From positions 1,836,001-1,900,000 of the forward strand of contig JAQFVV010000143.1 in assembly GCA_028023455.1 (NCBI GenBank): a DNA stretch of 64,000 nucleotides, written 5' to 3'. The position numbers were made by a program, and so were the translations under genes. Below are positions 1 to 10,122 of this stretch, piece after piece. Each line of letters starts with the position of its first letter. Position 1 is the first letter of the stretch. The stretch is from Epiperipatus broadwayi. Its lineage: Eukaryota; Onychophora; Udeonychophora; Euonychophora; Peripatidae. Below the pieces are notes generated by a model, which was given only the letters and a program-made list of their open reading frames with translations, searched no databases and was not told where the DNA came from.

Positions 1-309
1 TGTATATTACAAATCAAAAATCCCAGACATACTTAAAATGGAAAGGCTTAGATTTTTTTTTTTTTATTATTTTGTAAAAAGTTGTCTTGTTATGAAAGTG
101 ATAGATGATAAAATATTGAAAGTTTAAAAAATGAAATGATTGGTGTTGGTTATTGTAGTAAACAAGTTTGTTATACTTTATATCAATTTAAAAAATATAA
201 CGTTAATTTATAGAAGTAAAATATTAATGATAGAAAATATCTACTCCATATATTTCAAATGCTCAAGCTAAGTTCATTTAAATGCATATGAAGAATTATG
301 TAAAGTTCC

Positions 310-675
310 ATTTTATATTCCACCTAATGTTAACAGATTGGTAAACAATTCAAAAATTGTGATACCTATAAAATAAAAAAAAGTAATACTGTATATCACA
401 TTACACGTAATTGCAGAACTTCATATGTAGGTAAATCAAGATATTCTATTTAGAAACAGTTAAAAGAACACATAAAAAATATGAATAATAATGATTTAAC
501 AACACTATCTGTTGTCTTTGTTCATGAAAAAATGTAATATTGATTTTAATTTTGATTTGGATAACCATAAAATTCTCCATGAGGGAAAAAAAAAACAATT
601 AAAAAAGTCATTAAGAGGCAATTTTTATAAATAGAAATAAAAATCTTTAATGAATAGATAAAATATGAATGCTAA
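310..675 (+). pseudogene. GIY-YIG endonuclease domain remnant, Penelope-like
   Basis: Frame from 391 reads VYHITRNCRTSYVGKSRYSI, then a stop, then KQLKEHIKNM. The VYxIT...YVGxS spacing is that of the GIY-YIG nuclease domain found at the C-terminus of Penelope-like retroelements. After a frameshift near 535 the text NIDFNFDLDNHKILHEGK follows, matching the later part of the same domain (hydrophobic I-x-F, then KILxxE). Near 615-655 a further frame gives AIFINRN, like the closing helix. No reverse transcriptase is recognisable upstream within the window. The fragment has at least one stop and one frameshift, so it is dead. Assignment to Penelope-like elements rather than another GIY-YIG carrier is inference from the other Penelope pieces in this window. 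Confidence 0.6.
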
Positions 676-679
676 AATT

Positions 680-1555
680 AATTAATTTTGTAATACAACA
701 TGATGATATTCACTTCTGACAAATTTTTAAATGTTTTGTAGTTGAAATGATTATGAGAATAACTAAAAGTACTTCTATGTTTTATATATCACCAGCTACT
801 TTTGCATTTATGATGCTAAAATAAAAAATCAAAATAAATAAAACTTAGAATCTCTTATTCAAATATTGTGATAACACATTATTCAGTTAGCAAATGAGGT
901 TCTGTAGGAATGATTTATTTTTGGGGATATAATAAAAATATATGCAAATCATGATTATTTTTTAAAGTTTAATAATATTGTGAGGAATGTGAAGATCTAC
1001 GATATTTAAAAAAATATATGAGTTATATAAATTTTATATTAACCAGTCTAAAAAAAGAGTACAAAAAATTGTATTAATAAAATAATAGCAAATTACATCT
1101 ACAATGCATTATCAAGTGTTATAGCTTGGTCTCAAATATTTACTTATAAATCTGCCTATAATCATATATATATATGTTACAGTAGTGATGGCATTTGGTA
1201 ATATTTAAAATTTAAAGATCATTCAAAAGATGCAATTTAGTTTTCTTTTTTTCAGTTAGTATATATTTTTAGATATCGTGCAATGAATGTTATTTTTGTG
1301 TTTAATATTTTTTGTTTAATTAAAAATAAAAGTCAAAATTGGAAAGAATGAAATGAATAGATTATTGATCCAGATAAAAATAAATTATGCAAGAGATTAC
1401 AATCAAAGTTTTGATGCTAATTAAAGATTGTGGAAATATTCTATAAAAAAGAGACTTTGTAACTAAAATAATAAGAATAATTGTACAAGATTACAAAATC
1501 TACCTTATGATAAAACAAAAGATAATATATATGCAAAAGTCTCAAAACTGGATCT
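680..1555. other. AT-rich stretch without recognisable feature
   Basis: Very AT-rich sequence with stops in all frames and short A and T runs. Nothing in it could be assigned to a gene or a known element. Confidence 0.6.
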
Positions 1556-1860
1556 CGAGTATAAAGATAAGAATACAATTTTGTTCAGGGTCTTGTTGTC
1601 TTGTTCTTTTGGCTGGCTGTTCCCATGGGGTCCTGAGTAGCAAAAATGCTTCTACCCAGGACTACTATTAGTCTGCTGAATGAAGTCTTCATGTGAGAGT
1701 GGACATTGGAGCATTTGCAGACACTTTTTTCATCATAAAGAGTTTAATCCAAAAAGCTTTCGACTCTAGCCTTAAGACAGACCAGGAACTAAAAGATGTC
1801 AATAGTAATTAAACTCAAAGGCCATGAGCTCATTCATCTCAACAAATACATGTATGCTAC
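1556..1860. other. Unassigned block of more balanced composition
   Basis: This stretch is clearly richer in G and C than its neighbours and low in simple repeats (for example the part around 1610-1690). All frames are interrupted, so it is not an intact exon. It could be an old repeat or the untranslated end of a retroelement. I do not recognise it. Confidence 0.35.
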
Positions 1861-2585
1861 CATAATCTATTTTACCAATAAAATATTATTCATACCCCAA
1901 TTTGTGACTAATTAAATATTTGCAAACCAACTTTAACAATGAAGCTTCTAATACCAATAAAGACATTCAGCTATGAGAAACTTAAATGTAATAAGAACTT
2001 TCATTATGGATTAACATTATTATCTTAATGAGCATGTGTATGCTTTCCAATTTTATTTAATAATTTAGCATTTAAATATTTTAATTGATCTTAATAAAAT
2101 ATTTAGCATTATTATAACACTTTATTGGTACATTCTTAATTTTAGTTGTTAATTTTGATTATTAAGTTTTAAATGTATAAATTATTTTTGCCAACATGCT
2201 TGTTTAAGCGCGGGGAAATTTCTTTAAAGAAAACATTGAATTTAGTTCTTTGCTGCGAATCAAAGAACTGCTATGCAATACAAAGTAGAAAAAATGCAGT
2301 TTCTAAAATACTGCATTTTAGTTATTTAATGTGAATCTACAAGATTCGATGTGACGGATATCAGTGGGTTTTACAACCCTGGCACCCTCTTAAATAAATT
2401 AAAAACTGATTCTTCCAGCAGTATATATCATAATAAAATGTTAAGTCAAGTTAATCAGGAAATATAGTTATGTTTTTAGAAATGTTAACAAAATATTTTT
2501 CTTTTTTCATAGCTTGATTAACTAGCATTTTCTAGTGAATAAAAAGAAGGCCTAAATCCAACTTAAAATGCTACAATATATATAT

Positions 2586-2707
2586 AATCATTAGAAATCA
2601 GTCAACACTTAGACAATCCCAGTATAGATAACAATCAACAATTTCAAACTGTTGTTGATTGTTATCTATATTGGGATTGTCTAAGTGTTGACTGTTTTCT
2701 AATGATT
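2586..2707. repeat. Near-perfect palindrome, 55-nt arms
   Basis: Left arm 2586-2640 and right arm 2653-2707 are reverse complements at 53 of 55 positions, with a 12-nt loop. Single-arm relatives occur at 16106-16172 and 50641-50715, and a short piece near 20202-20228. All share the core gtcaacacttagacaatc. The single-arm copies both continue into tgtcaagg, which the palindrome lacks. The palindrome therefore looks like an inverted duplication of the first part of a dispersed repeat. Confidence 0.85.
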
Positions 2708-2759
2708 ACTTATAAACCCATTTAGCCTAGAGAATTATTATACTTATATATATATATAT

Positions 2760-3574
2760 TTTTCTGGGAGCTTCTGGATAATAAAAATATAAAAGCTAAA
2801 TAGTGAATGTTTCAGTACAATAACAAATACTTTCTTCAGAGATTTTTCTGTCTCAAATCATAAGAATGTGTGTGGTGAGATTTAAAATTGTTTTTTCTTT
2901 GTTATCTTCTCATTCTCACATTATATTTGTTGAGAAGTTTTAAAAAATATTTTATCTTCCCAATAGCTTTTTCCAAATATTGTTAATTTTTTTTAATTCA
3001 CACTTTTCATTTATGTTCTTAGCCCTTTTAAAAATCTCTATAGTTTTCCTCAGCAGTCTTGGATCATATTGTTCAATTTTTGCCAGCATGTTATTGTCAT
3101 GGTTAGTAATTTAATGTGTGAATAAATGGCTGATGAAGTAGATTTTTTTTCTAACTGCCAAAATATGTTCTCTCTTTCTTATGTTTATTCTATGACACAT
3201 TAAATTAACTAACCATGACATCAATTTTAATAAAAGACATATTGTGGCAAAAATTGAACAATATGACCTGAGACTGCTAAGGAAAGCTACAGAGATTTTT
3301 AAAAGACCTAAGAACATTAATGAAAAGTGTGAATTAGAAAAAATTAACAATATTTGGAAAAATCTATTGGAGGAAAATATTTTTAAAACTTCTCAACCAA
3401 TAGAATTTGAGAATAAAGAGGAAATAACAAAGGAAAAAAATAACGATTTTAAATCTCACCACACACATTGTTATGATTTGAGAAAGAAAAAGCTCTGATG
3501 AAAGTACTTGTTATTGTACAGAAACATCAGCTATTTAGCTATTATATTTTTATTACACAGAAGCTCCCAGAAAT
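2760..3574. mobile_element. Large foldback carrying Penelope-like 3' ends
   Basis: Arms of about 360-380 nt, roughly 2760-3120 and 3195-3574, are diverged reverse complements around a loop of about 75 nt. The outer ends share the motif ctgggagcttct and its complement agaagctcccag. Each arm, read toward its own outer end, encodes the same GIY-YIG tail: the right arm on the plus strand, the left arm on the minus strand (AKIEQYDPRLLRK then EIFKRAKNINEKCEL). Penelope-like elements are known for LTR-like repeats and partial copies in direct or inverted orientation, so an inverted pair of element ends fits that family. Arm divergence shows that the structure is old. Confidence 0.7.
3195..3501 (+). 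pseudogene. C-terminal tail of a Penelope-like GIY-YIG domain
   Basis: The frame runs open through HIKLTNHDINFNKRHIV, then KIEQYDLRLLRKATEIFKRP, then NINEKCELEKINNIWKNLL, to a stop after 3498. The order H-x4-5-H-x-I-x-F, R-x3-A-x-EI-x-K, N, then L-x4-W-x2-LL is the usual ending of GIY-YIG domains in Penelope-like elements. The start of the domain (the GIY and YIG strands) is missing upstream of 3195, so this is a fragment. It lies wholly in the right arm of the hairpin. The open frame may be chance survival and not function. Confidence 0.6.
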
Positions 3575-3599
3575 AATACTATGAATTCAAATATATATA

Positions 3600-5240
3600 T
3601 ATATATCATTCAAATAATTCTTCAAGATATCCCAGTAATGTCCTCTGTTAATAAATATAAAGACTGAACTTTATATTTATTCACAAAGAGCATTGTTGAA
3701 ATATCTTAACATTTATGAAGGGTGATTTGAATGTTTTCTATCTATTTCAGCTAGCGGTGTATATTATATTTTCATATATATAATTTTATTTTCACTTCAC
3801 TGTATATGTAATAATTTTGCATGCATAAATTGGCTGCTTGGTGAAGTGGGTTATTCTTCTTTCATTCAATATTTGTTTGGTGATCAACTATTTTTATTAA
3901 CCAATCACAGTACTTTTCATTGCATCATTGCTGTAGCTAATATTATCATTGTAATTGTGTAAGTTGTTTAGCAACTGAAATCAAATTACAGTTTTACAGC
4001 TAGATGAAAATAAAAAACTCTGAAAGTTTATTTTAATACCAATAGTTTGTATTCCTATGGTACAGTAAACTGCTGTTTGAAATATTGGATATTAAATGAT
4101 TTAATTAATGTCTGAAAGATTATGATGATAATATTTTAATTGAAATTGTATGCCAAACTATTTTCATCATCTAGTTAAAATATTAAATGCTTTTAGAAAA
4201 ATTCCAGCTTTATCTAAATACATTTAACTGTTAACAATAATTTACATGTTAATATATAAGGATTCAGATCTACTTGGTTAGAATGTGACTTTAATTTCAG
4301 AATTTGTAAATCTAAAGATCATTAGTTCAATTCCTATTCTAGGTCTATGATTTGTAAGGCCAGCAACATCTGAAGAAATAAGAAAAAAAATCCAACATAA
4401 AATATTGTGTTAAATACTTACCTGTGTGTTACTACTCTCAGAGGAATATATTTAGAAAAATATAGATAAAATTTACATTTTTATAAAAACTTTTAGTTAA
4501 TCTAGATAATAGAAATAGTCCAATTTACAATCTAAGTTAAACATTTTAGTTATTTTATTTAATTTTGCCTTTTTTTTTCCTCATTAGCATTTCATTTTTA
4601 TTATAATTGCACCAAATTCATAAAATAATTAACTTAAATGTATATTTTAATATTATACAAACATATAAAATAAAATGGATCATCTATTTTTAAACTTTTG
4701 GTATTTAGAAGCTAAACATACAAGATATTATTTATTCATACACTAACCAAAAGTGCTTTACTCACTTTAATTACATATACATTAAACTATGATATTTTTG
4801 TGTTTATAATTCCTTAATTTCTATTTGATTATTTAGACAAAGTTATTAAAAGTTAAATTTTATCTATGTCCTTGTTTAATTGCTTATCAGATGAATAATT
4901 ATTAAAGCCATATTTTCATTGGGCTAATATATTAAGCTCACTTTGCATTTCTGCCAATCTTTGTAAAAATAAGCTTCCTATCATCAAAAGCTCAAGAATA
5001 GGTAATCCATTTTACTTTTTGGATCTTGTTAAATGTGCACTATTAATAATTTATCCTAAGAAAAAATGATTTTTTCTACTTAATTATATATACAATAAGA
5101 TATGTTAATTTTATATTTATATATGTATCATCTTATTAATTTGACTATTACAATATATATATAATTATTAAGAACTTACATATATATATATTTGGAACTT
5201 ATATATATATAAATAATAAATAACTTGGATTACGTATTTC
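3600..5240. other. AT-rich stretch; only a tRNA-like fragment seen
   Basis: No coding frame of note. Around 3800-4000 the sequence is slightly less AT-rich but unassigned. A tRNA-like fragment lies at 4266-4350. Short (TA)n tracts occur near 5150-5210. Confidence 0.5.
4266..4350 (+). repeat. tRNA-like fragment (SINE head or tRNA pseudogene)
   Basis: An A-box-like tacttggttagaatgtg (4271-4287) and a B-box-like tagttcaattcc (4323-4334) are correctly spaced. Between them atttgtaaat resembles a tRNA-Thr(TGT) anticodon loop. The acceptor stem cannot be closed, so this is not a working tRNA gene. Confidence 0.4.
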
Positions 5241-5242
5241 TA

Positions 5243-5490
5243 AAGCTTCCAATGACTTATATAACATAAATAAACTCTCAAACAGCAGATGGTATCACCT
5301 GCCTCTAAGCATTTGTTCTTATATATGCTTAGTTTATTTATGTAATTTTAAATAAGCGATCAATAGATTGAATTCAATCCCTCATTTAAAACTATATAAA
5401 TAAACCATGTATAAGAACAAATATTAAGAGACTGATGATACCATCTATCTTTTGAAGGTTTATTTACGTTATATAACTCATCGGAAGCTT
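5243..5490. repeat. Inverted repeat, arms of about 108 nt
   Basis: Left arm 5243-5352 and right arm 5384-5490 are diverged reverse complements with a loop of about 31 nt. Matching landmarks are cagatggtatca on the left against tgataccatct on the right, and atttgttcttata against tataagaacaaat. Neither arm shows coding similarity. A MITE-like or foldback element is likely. Confidence 0.75.
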
Positions 5491-5499
5491 CAGTAACTT

Positions 5500-6660
5500 C
5501 CTGTTTGGTTATATTACGAATTAAAATTGTTTTTATATAAACTTTTGGTAGAATGTATTTATAGATGCATGCTTTTGGCTACTGCAAGTACATCTTTTAT
5601 AATTAACAATTATAGTCACCCAAATTGTAGTTGCCAAAGTTAAATAGGAACATGTATCTATAAACAAATTTACAAAACGTTTTATATGCAAACTGTATTT
5701 GTTTTATATATAAATTGTATTTGTATAAAATATTCAGAAACTATTTTAAAATTTTATGTTATTGTGGTTCTAATGAACTGATTTTAGAATCTTCATTCAT
5801 TTGCATTTTTTGGTAATCTTTTAACATTTTATTAATTTTCTTTCACTAAATGAGTAAACTTATAATACCTATCAGCGTCATTAACTGCTAATTTTAATAT
5901 GCTTAAACTCTATCACTTACTCGTTTACAACAAATTTTGTATCCTAAATAAGCATGAGCAAGTAATTCTCTACAAATATTCTCTCAGGAATAGATACATT
6001 TAAATTTATTTCATAGATCAACATAATAGACTTTTAATAAGCTGATGTTTTATTAAATTTTGCGTTAGTAAATCAGATATCTACGCAAAAACTTAGTAAA
6101 AATAAAACAATAAAGAATGTATTTCATTTAAATTTTTATTTTAAAATTTTATGATTAATTAGCTAGCTATTAATTTTTAATTCTTAAAAAAAAAAAAAAA
6201 GAATAATAGAAATTTAAAATACGAAACTAAATATAAAGTTTAAAAACCAAAAAAGTAAGTTGAGCTAATTGAATTTGTTTTTTTTTTTTAAGTCCAATTA
6301 AACGATCTTTTAACTCTATTTCAATAACTGAAGTAATCAATGATTATCTTGATATTTAATAATAAATTTATATAAATTAATTTGTGATATAAAAACACTT
6401 GAAAAGATGATAACAAGTAAGATCTGCTGGAGAGAAGATTCAGCATTCAAGGCGTAGAGTATACCCTATATATTACATATATTTAGACAGGTATATAATA
6501 AGCCTGTATTTCAGTTATAACCTATGTCGTAAATGAAAGTCATTGATTTGTATAATATGATAGAAACTTTACATTAAGAATTTAATATTGAATTATATAA
6601 AATAATTTGAATAAACATTCTGATAAATGACTTTATAAGTATTTATAGTTAAAATAATCT
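5500..6660. other. AT-rich stretch without recognisable feature
   Basis: Only A/T-rich sequence and homopolymer runs (such as the A run at 6187-6200) are visible. Confidence 0.5.
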
Positions 6661-6677
6661 AAACTAGTAATGAACTG

Positions 6678-6790
6678 GTCAAGTGTTGTTAGCCAAGAGG
6701 TCATCACAGCTGCCTTGCAAGCAAGTAGTCATTTGCAGACGATTGTGGGTTTGCCTCCCCGGCCGATGCTATGACATATGAAAAAAAAAG
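6678..6790 (+). mobile_element. Short tRNA-derived SINE, copy 1
   Basis: The 113-bp unit starts gtcaagtgttgttagccaag, which holds an A-box-like ttagccaagagg. A B-box-like gtgggtttgcctcccc follows, and the unit ends in a short A run. It is flanked by a perfect 13-bp target site duplication, tagtaatgaactg, at 6665-6677 and 6791-6803. Duplication plus A-tail show that it was inserted by LINE-type retroposition. It is closely related to the copy at 13203-13315. Confidence 0.9.
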
Positions 6791-6937
6791 TAGTAATGAA
6801 CTGTATGAAAAGTAGAAAAATTGCATAAATAACATTGCTATATTATTTCATTTCTCATTGAAAGTCTTTTAAAAATCTTCCCAAATTTAATAAATAATAT
6901 TTCTGTTATATTATTTTTACCTACATCATTCTCATGC

Positions 6938-7440
6938 AAGATGTTAAAAGTGGATAAAAACCAGACCCTATCTTGTGTGAGAATGGTGTAATGAAAAATA
7001 GCACTATAGAAATATTCATTAAATGGATAATCTCTAGTCTAATAAATGATTAATAAAAATTAATAATATATTTCCATCAAGTGGTTTGTGTCAAAGTTGG
7101 GAGAACAGTAAATTTGATACTTATCAATTAAACTGTAGTAATTCCCCATTTATATAAAGTGAACAATGATAAAAATATGTGTGAAACAATCTGATCTGGG
7201 CCAAGAATGCTGGTTCAGCGTGAAATTTGCATCTTGGGGATTATACCTATTTTCACATCTTTGAGTCTTTGGTCATTTGTTTGTGATTGCATCCCTTCAC
7301 AAGGTGTTAAAAGCAGATAGAAACCTGTCCCTATATTGTGTGAGAGTCATATACTAAAAAATAACTCTACAGAAATGTTATTCATTGAATGGACAATCTC
7401 TAGTCTAATAAATGACTAATAAAAATTAGTAATATCTTTT
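6938..7440. repeat. Two direct copies of a dispersed repeat
   Basis: Segments 6940-7076 and 7301-7438 are alike throughout, for example gacaatctctagtctaataa in the second copy and gataatctctagtctaataa in the first. The spacer contains a segment near 7190-7245 (ggttcagcgtgaaatttgc) that resembles the ggttcagcac motif of the repeat cluster at 35.4-36.1 kb. The arrangement could be two insertions or a local duplication. Confidence 0.65.
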
Positions 7441-7444
7441 CGAA

Positions 7445-8560
7445 TTATATTAGGAAAAGGTTTAAAGTGTGACCAGTGATGTTTGCAGTTATGAAGAGAA
7501 TCATACTGAGAGCGCTGTAGTAAGAGAAATCCATTTTGTTCTTATTGTACAGCATAACCTTGTGATCTCAATCAGACTCAGAAAAAATGATAGTGGATAA
7601 TTGGTATATTATTCTGGTAGCTATTTTAACATGGTAAATACATTTTATTTTTCTGTGACTTTTTGGAACCATTAAACAAACTTATCTGTTGTGAAACTGC
7701 TGTCTCTTTTCTTAATCCGCTTATTTTTAATCAGTGTTTTTTATTTGTACTTTCTAGTTCTTTATTATTACTTTCTGAGAATTATTTTTATTTTCCTTAC
7801 TAACCTTATTGAAAATAGAACTTACAAAGTTAAAAAACTCTAGAATTAAAAATCCCTGGAATAATGTTTGTGGTATGAGATGACAAAATGAATCATTTTA
7901 TTCTATTTAATTAGGGGGGGGGGGTGATATTCGTTATTAGATCTCATTTTGAAGTTTAAGGGAAATTTGGGTGCTTTTTATTTATTATATTTAATAGTAA
8001 TATTTTATTTTTAAATTAGGAGCAGTAACCTAATTATATAAGTTAGCTACATAGTTATTTATTGCATGTTTGAGTAATGACTGGCTATCAAATGGTAATA
8101 CTATCCAAATATTTATATTAGTCTTTGTATAGTCTTTTTCATCAGTGGAAAATGTTGCTATTGTGAACACACACATTGAGAAACCATTATTGCTCTTTCA
8201 TACCATCAAAGTTAATGGCCTATGATTTATATGTCCATGATTTTAAACCTAAACTGGCTTTTTTGCATAGATATGCTTTTGCCAAATGATCTTAGTCATA
8301 TTCTAACTGTAAATACCTTTGATTTATTGACAATGAAAATATATACTTAAAAAAGCATTAAATGAGTCTCCTACTTTTCTACATTATCTACTTTATTTCT
8401 TTACACCAACAGATTTTTTTTTTAGTTGGCATTATTTTCTATGGCTCATAGATTTTACTCATGAGTAAAATAAATAAAAGAATGGATTATTGGACTAGCA
8501 GAAGAGTAATATAATGCTTTGTTAGCTATTATATATATATATATATAATGATATTTTTAT
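7445..8560. other. AT-rich stretch with an 11-G run
   Basis: No coding or element signal. An isolated run of 11 G residues lies at about 7914-7924. A (TA)n tract precedes the hairpin at 8585. Confidence 0.5.
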
Positions 8561-8584
8561 TCGATATCTGTATTTCTTCAAAGT

Positions 8585-9110
8585 TATATATGTAATCTTG
8601 TAATTGAATATTAATAATACAGTAACCTAAATATATATAAAGTACAACTTTAAAAAACTTTTATCCAATTAGGAGTACTTCCAACTACCTCCTTAGTCTT
8701 TGTCAATTAACACTTTCAAAGGCTAACCTTCCCACACAATTCTGTGATTTTTACATTTGAAAATGATAATGTTTCAGCATCCATTTTTTATGACCATAAT
8801 AGATTATGTATACATGGTTTTAATTTGAATTACATTAATGTAAAAATATTACAAATTGAAAGATACAACAATAAAAGGAAAATAAAGGAAGCCATATTAA
8901 TATATAAATATAAGCAAGTCTTAATAAACAGACAGGCAGCAAATGTAAAAATCACAGAATTGTGGGAGGGTTAGCCTTTGAAAGTGTTAGTTGACAAAGA
9001 CTAAGGAGATAGTTGAAAGTGCTCCTAAGTGGATAAAAGTTTTTTTAAGTTGTACTTTATATATATTTAGGATACTATATTTATTAATATTTGATTACAA
9101 GATTATATAT
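8585..9110. mobile_element. Foldback around a Penelope-like 3' end
   Basis: Arms 8585-8757 and 8942-9110 are diverged reverse complements; aggctaaccttcccacacaa on the left pairs with ttgtgggagggttagcct on the right. The 185-nt spacer is an open coding frame for a GIY-YIG tail whose last residues run into the right arm. This is the second hairpin in the window built on a Penelope-like C-terminus, with sequence unrelated at base level to that at 2760-3574. The left arm therefore looks like an inverted copy of the element's 3' end, a layout known for LTR-like repeats in Penelope-like elements. Confidence 0.7.
8744..8974 (+). pseudogene. C-terminal part of a Penelope-like GIY-YIG domain
   Basis: A 76-codon open frame contains HGFNLNYINVKILQIERY, then RKIKEAILIYKY, then NRQAANVKITELWEG. 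The succession H-x4-5-I-x-V-x-IL-x-E-R, then K-x-K-EA-x-x-I, then N, then L-W is the usual C-terminal pattern of the GIY-YIG module in Penelope-like retroelements. The first part of the domain is missing and the reverse transcriptase is absent, so it is a remnant despite being open. The ATG at 8744 falls in the left arm and is probably not a natural start. Confidence 0.6.
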
Positions 9111-9124
9111 ATATATATAATAAA

Positions 9125-9267
9125 GAGTATGCTAATAGCTTTAAACAAGCTTATTTTTTATGATAAATGATACAAGAGAATGCATTCAAAATCTTTATCT
9201 AGTATTGTCACCATCCCCAGACTGTTTTTAAAAAATAATAAGCTTGTTTAAATCTATTAGCATGCTC
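9125..9267. repeat. Inverted repeat with 37-nt arms; relative at window end
   Basis: Arms 9125-9160 and 9231-9267 pair (tttaaacaagctta with taagcttgttta). The segment 9149-9215, ending in aaaatctttatctag, is closely similar to 63931-64000 at the right edge of the window, so it belongs to a dispersed family. Confidence 0.65.
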
Positions 9268-9340
9268 TATATTTTACATATTTGTAAATGCAAGTGATAT
9301 AAGCCATGTGACATAACTTGATTTTATTACTGTATATATA

Positions 9341-9487
9341 TAACATTAATCACAATTGTTTTAAATAGTAAATCCTTTTACAGTAAATAATACACATTCA
9401 TATCTATATTGTCACATACTGAGGTGGTAGTATGTATTGCTTGTTGCAATGGCATTTACTATTTAAAAATGATTGTGTTTAATGTTA
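9341..9487. repeat. Inverted repeat with 33-nt arms
   Basis: Arms 9341-9373 and 9454-9487 are reverse complements with few mismatches (tttaaatagtaaat pairs with atttactatttaaa). Weaker pairing extends outward through (TA)n tracts. It is probably MITE-like. No coding content is seen. Confidence 0.6.
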
Positions 9488-9499
9488 TAGCCTTCACAT

Positions 9500-10105
9500 T
9501 GTGAATTACTTTATTACATATATATAATATTGGTTAACTGTTTTATAATGAAACCAGAATATGCTTTACCTTAACTAGTGGTAGATGTTTATATATATCA
9601 TTCAATAAAAATATTTCACAACGATTATACATATACTTTATTTTTCAAATGTATAAGTATATGTCTTCATTGAAAAATATTACTTAAAACTTGTACTATA
9701 ATTAATGTTTAATTTATTATTATTCAGAAGAGACAATATTAATATAGCAGTTACTATGAGAAAAGTATGGGGATATAATAATTTATTAATTTTTTTTCTA
9801 TTTAAACATAATCTCCCTGTGTCTCTTCTTTTTTTTTTTTTAAGCTAATCTTCCAAAAAGTTCACTATCTACTTAATTAAATCTGTTCCCTCTATAAGAC
9901 AATTTTATTAAAGAGAGCTATATTATATCATAAACACTCTTAAAATCTTTTTATATTCAGGTATTAAAGAGTTCACTTTACTCAAAATTTGCACATTTTA
10001 TTCCTTACAAACAAACAAATAATATCTTTATTATCATTACTATCTCTTGTGTTATTGTACTATTACTTATATTACAATTATTTTTAAATGAATTATCTTC
10101 TAGGG
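9500..10105. other. AT-rich stretch without recognisable feature
   Basis: Only low-complexity sequence and a minor hairpin near 9630-9682 (tatacatatac against gtataagtatat) are visible. Confidence 0.5.
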
Positions 10106-10122
10106 CAACAGTCGGCAACCTT

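Noticed and set aside
2586-2707. Transcription terminator hairpin
   Set aside because: The palindrome is far too long, lies next to no gene, and the context is not bacterial.
6678-6790. Possible functional tRNA gene
   Set aside because: A and B boxes are present, but the acceptor stem does not close, and the A-tail and target duplication show a retroposed SINE.
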